Source of the DNA: Variovorax sp. ZS18.2.2
GTDB lineage: Bacteria > Pseudomonadota > Gammaproteobacteria > Burkholderiales > Burkholderiaceae_C
DNA: 64,000 bases
Assembly: GCF_024701975.1 (NCBI RefSeq)
Contig: NZ_JANLNM010000002.1
Span: 644,767 to 708,766, forward strand
Reading direction: 5' to 3'
Numbering within the stretch: position 1 is the stretch's first letter; each line of letters opens with the position of its first letter. The notes beneath the pieces are model-generated. The model saw nothing but the letters and a program-made list of their open reading frames with translations, did no database searches and was not told the DNA's origin. This document shows positions 61,411-64,000 of the stretch, one piece after another. A program made the position numbers and the translations under genes.

Positions 61411-62898
61411 TCAGATCGCGGCCCGCGCGGGCCGTGTCAGCATCCGCCCGGCGCGCGCGAGCACCTTCGCTTCGCCCTGGCCGCCGCGATAGGCCAGCAC
61501 GCCATTCACGAACACGCGCTCCACACCTTCGCTCACGCCGTGCGGCTTGTCGTAGGTCGCGGTGTCGGCGATGGTCTCCGGGTCGAACACCACCACGTCG
61601 GCCATCGTGCCGACGCGCAGCAGGCCGCGATCGGCGATGCGCAGGTTGCGCGCGGTCATGCCGGTCATCTTGTGCACGGCCTGCTCCAGCGTGAAGAGGC
61701 GGCGCTGGCGCCAGTAGCGCGCGAACACGCGCGGGAACGCACCCCACAGGCGTGGATGCGGATGCTTGTCATGCGGCAGACCGTCGCTGCCGATCATCGT
61801 GAGCGGGTGTGCGATGACGCGCTCCACGTCTTCCTCCTGCATCAGGAAATAGCAGGCGCCGCCGGGCTTCAGCCGAACAGCGGCTTCCTGCTGCGTCACT
61901 TCCCATTCGCGTGCGATGTCGGAGATCAAGCGGCCGGTCATCTCGGGGTACGGTTCGGACCAGGTCAGCAGCACGTCGATCACGCCGTCGACCATGTCTT
62001 CGCGCAGCACGGTGGAGCCGGCCACATAGGGGTACACGTCCATGGCGATCTGTTGGCGCTTTGCCAGGGATTCGATGAGCGGCAGCGTCTCCTTGGTGCG
62101 ACCCCAGTTGGCGGGGCTTGCGCATTTGTGATGCGAGATGACCAGCGGCACGCCCGCGTTGAAGGCCGAGTCGCCGGCCTCGTGCAGCGCTTCGATGATC
62201 TGCTGCATCTCGCTGCGCAGGTGCGTGGCATACACGCCGCCATGGCGCGCCACGACGCGGGCGAGGGCGGTCACTTCCTCTGCGGGTGCGGCGAAGGCCT
62301 CTTCGTAGAACAGACCGGACGACAGGCCATGCGCGCCATCGGCCATGCAACTGTCGAGCAGCGCTTCCATGCGCGCAAGCTCGTCCGCGCTAGCGGGCCG
62401 GTCGAGCGCCTGCATCGTCGCGAAGCGCAGCGTGGTGTGGCCGACGAGCGCCGCCACGTTGAGCGCAGGCTGCGTTGCATCGACCGCGGCGCGGTACTCG
62501 GCCATCGTCGCGTGCTGGAACGAATCGGCGCCCAGCAGCGTGAGCGGCGGCTTCGACTGCGGCGTGCGGTACGGCGCGAGCGAGATGCCGCAGTTGCCGG
62601 TAACGACCGTGGTGATGCCCTGCGACACCTTCGGCAGGCACAGCGGGTCGCGCAGCACGATCGCATCGTCGTGCGTGTGCGCGTCGATGAAGCCGGGCGC
62701 GATGACCTTCGCGCGGCAATCGACGATGTCGAGGTCGGCCAGCACCAGGCCCTCGGGCAGCCGCCCGCGCAGGCCTTCGCCGAGCGCGAGGATGCGGTCG
62801 CCTTGCAGCAGCACGTCACCGGGCCACGAGGGACCGCCGGAGCCGTCGACGACCAGGCCGCCTTCGAGCAATGTGGCGCCGTTCTTCTGTGTGTTCAT
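61411..62898 (-). CDS. N-acyl-D-amino-acid deacylase (D-aminoacylase family)
   Basis: This 495-residue metal amidohydrolase has the HxH strand GFIDAHTHDD near residue 70, GNCGISLAPY, later ligands in THLRSEMQQI and SHHKCASPANWG, and Asp in MIGSDGLPHDKHPHPR. It removes the acyl group from N-acyl-D-amino acids. It lies 20 bases after a PLP-dependent D-amino-acid enzyme on the same strand, so released D-amino acids could be deaminated or cleaved at once. Confidence 0.9.
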   Translation of the reverse strand: MNTQKNGATLLEGGLVVDGSGGPSWPGDVLLQGDRILALGEGLRGRLPEGLVLADLDIVDCRAKVIAPGFIDAHTHDDAIVLRDPLCLPKVSQGITTVVTGNCGISLAPYRTPQSKPPLTLLGADSFQHATMAEYRAAVDATQPALNVAALVGHTTLRFATMQALDRPASADELARMEALLDSCMADGAHGLSSGLFYEEAFAAPAEEVTALARVVARHGGVYATHLRSEMQQIIEALHEAGDSAFNAGVPLVISHHKCASPANWGRTKETLPLIESLAKRQQIAMDVYPYVAGSTVLREDMVDGVIDVLLTWSEPYPEMTGRLISDIAREWEVTQQEAAVRLKPGGACYFLMQEEDVERVIAHPLTMIGSDGLPHDKHPHPRLWGAFPRVFARYWRQRRLFTLEQAVHKMTGMTARNLRIADRGLLRVGTMADVVVFDPETIADTATYDKPHGVSEGVERVFVNGVLAYRGGQGEAKVLARAGRMLTRPARAAI

Positions 62899-62918
62899 GG
62901 CGGGGTTCGCTGTCTTGC

Positions 62919-64000
62919 TCAGAAATGGATGACCACGGCATCGCTCACGCGGTAGTCGTTCTCGACGACGGGCATCCAGTGCCACTTGTCGAAGGTGGTG
63001 CAGGGATGCGAGATGCCAAGGCCTACACGTTCGCCGACCACGGGCGCCAGCGCTTCGTCGGCCACGTCCCAGCGCAGATAGGCGTGCTGGTCGTTGAGCG
63101 CGGTGACTCTCCAGCTCGCAGGCACGGCTTGCGGCTGCAAGGCGCCGCGTGCCGCGCGCGCGATGGGAACGGGCATCGACATGTCGAAAGAAATGTCGCG
63201 CTTGCCGACCGAGAGAATCGCCAGGCCCGGCTCGGGCCGCGACTGCACGTTGGCCCAGACCTCCATCGCCGGCGTCAGGCCTTCTCCGCACCCGCAGCCC
63301 ATGCGCTCGTCCACTGCGTTGACCAGGCGCTTGTAGAAGCCGTGGTCGTGCGTGACGTAGCAGCCCGAGCGCAGCAGGCCCCGCACGGGCGAACCCAGCA
63401 CAGGCTTCAGGCGCCCGGCCACGAGATCGAAGATGGCCGAGCCGCCGGCCGAGACCAGCACCTCGTCGGTCTCGAAGAGCTTCTGCGTATCGCAGTGGCG
63501 TGCGATGGCTTCGATCCGGTCCATCAGGGCCTTGGCGAAGGCTGTGTCCACCTCGGTGGACCCGGTGGCATTCAAGCCTTCGTAGCTCTCGATGCCCACC
63601 AGCTTCGCGGCGTTGCTGGAACGCAGTGCGCTGGCAACGGCAATCGCTTCTTCGTGCGTGCGGCAACCGGTGCGTCCTCCGTCGATACCGATCTCGAGCA
63701 TCACTTCGAACGGTACGCTCGCCGGGTGGCGCTTGGCCCAGTCTTCGATGAGGCCGAGCTGCGCCAGCGAATCAACGAGGAACACGATGCGCAGACCTGC
63801 ATTCGCACTCAACAGCATCTGGATGCCCGCCAGGTCTTCATCGCTCACCACCTGGTTGGCAATGAGCGTGCGCCGCGCCCCGGCCGCCACGCCCACGGCC
63901 AGCTGCGTGACAGTCGCGAAGGTCAGGCCCCAGGCGCCCGCATCCAATTGCCTCTGGAAGAGCTGCGGCGACATCGTGGTCTTGCCGTGCGGCGCAAGGT
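62919..64000 (-). CDS. PLP-dependent D-amino-acid deaminase/aldolase (DSD1-like), 5' end outside window
   Basis: This partial gene (about 360 codons visible) belongs to the alanine-racemase-fold/DSD1 family (D-serine dehydratase, D-threonine aldolase, amino-acid deaminase). The PLP lysine is in LRPHGKTTMSPQ at the very edge of the window, so the frame continues upstream past 64000 and the internal Met there is not the start. The C-terminal domain has the His/Cys zinc-type region (GLGISHPCTTFDKWHWMPVV). GSCGEG-type CGCGEG and LEIGIDGGRTGCR are also present. It probably starts the D-amino-acid operon. Confidence 0.85.
   Translation of the reverse strand, partial: LAPHGKTTMSPQLFQRQLDAGAWGLTFATVTQLAVGVAAGARRTLIANQVVSDEDLAGIQMLLSANAGLRIVFLVDSLAQLGLIEDWAKRHPASVPFEVMLEIGIDGGRTGCRTHEEAIAVASALRSSNAAKLVGIESYEGLNATGSTEVDTAFAKALMDRIEAIARHCDTQKLFETDEVLVSAGGSAIFDLVAGRLKPVLGSPVRGLLRSGCYVTHDHGFYKRLVNAVDERMGCGCGEGLTPAMEVWANVQSRPEPGLAILSVGKRDISFDMSMPVPIARAARGALQPQAVPASWRVTALNDQHAYLRWDVADEALAPVVGERVGLGISHPCTTFDKWHWMPVVENDYRVSDAVVIHF

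Noticed and set aside
1..64000. tRNA, rRNA, CRISPR arrays, transposases, integrases, phage genes or attachment sites
   Set aside because: None were seen. Gene boundaries are tight, composition is even, and no repeated short spacers or inverted-terminal repeats with a transposase frame were found.

Overview
The window is a GC-rich bacterial chromosome segment without rRNA, tRNA, insertion sequences or CRISPR. It looks like a member of the Burkholderiales, most likely Comamonadaceae and Variovorax-like. The reasons are five Bug-type (TctC family) periplasmic receptors, five LysR regulators beside small catabolic operons, a class I phaC-phaA pair, and a gentisate-type FAH/MaiA gene pair. The genus is an inference from gene content, not from a search.

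Layout. 0.1-2.2 kb: a porin and a LysR regulator. 2.3-12.9 kb: a tightly packed nine-gene operon. It encodes a two-subunit indolepyruvate-type 2-oxoacid:ferredoxin oxidoreductase, a complete branched-chain-amino-acid-type ABC importer, an (S)-mandelate-dehydrogenase-like flavoenzyme and a mandelate racemase whose catalytic residues fall at the same numbers as in the Pseudomonas putida enzyme. No benzoylformate decarboxylase is present, so the operon may take mandelate to benzoylformate and then to benzoyl-CoA. 13.0-16.2 kb: an SDR and an aldehyde dehydrogenase, each missing a key catalytic residue, with a divergent LysR. 16.2-16.9 kb: a small orphan gene and a candidate small RNA with a pyrimidine-rich loop. 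16.9-23.7 kb: a hydroxyacid dehydrogenase, an NDP-forming acyl-CoA synthetase, an enoyl-CoA hydratase and two Bug receptors, apparently one IclR regulon because near-identical TTCCA-N5-TGGAA palindromes precede both promoters. 23.7-30.6 kb: an orphan ABC receptor, an amidohydrolase, an M14 peptidase, small and large lipoproteins, and a LysR. 30.7-33.7 kb: an enolase-superfamily dehydratase, a DapA-like aldolase/dehydratase and a Bug receptor.

33.8-49.6 kb is mostly housekeeping or poorly characterised: an epoxide-hydrolase-like protein, an HtrA-like protease, a large EF-hand membrane protein with a 19-residue leader peptide, AlkB, an ABC exporter, a phospholipase D lipoprotein, a degenerate LytM lipoprotein, CreA, Nudix, fumarylpyruvate-hydrolase-like FAH, a TPR protein, MaiA and PgeF. 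Two unnamed small-protein families each occur twice here. 49.6-54.2 kb: PHA synthesis (phaC, phaA) and two glutathione-transferase-type proteins. 54.4-60.4 kb: a LysR and a divergent Bug / double-hotdog hydratase / CaiB CoA-transferase / HpcH-CitE lyase / Bug operon resembling itaconate or mesaconate dissimilation. 60.4-64 kb: a LysR, an N-acyl-D-amino-acid deacylase and a PLP-dependent D-amino-acid deaminase/aldolase truncated by the window end.

Much of the window follows one plan: a receptor or importer, one to four enzymes that funnel an organic acid into CoA metabolism, and an adjacent regulator with an inverted-repeat operator in the divergent promoter.
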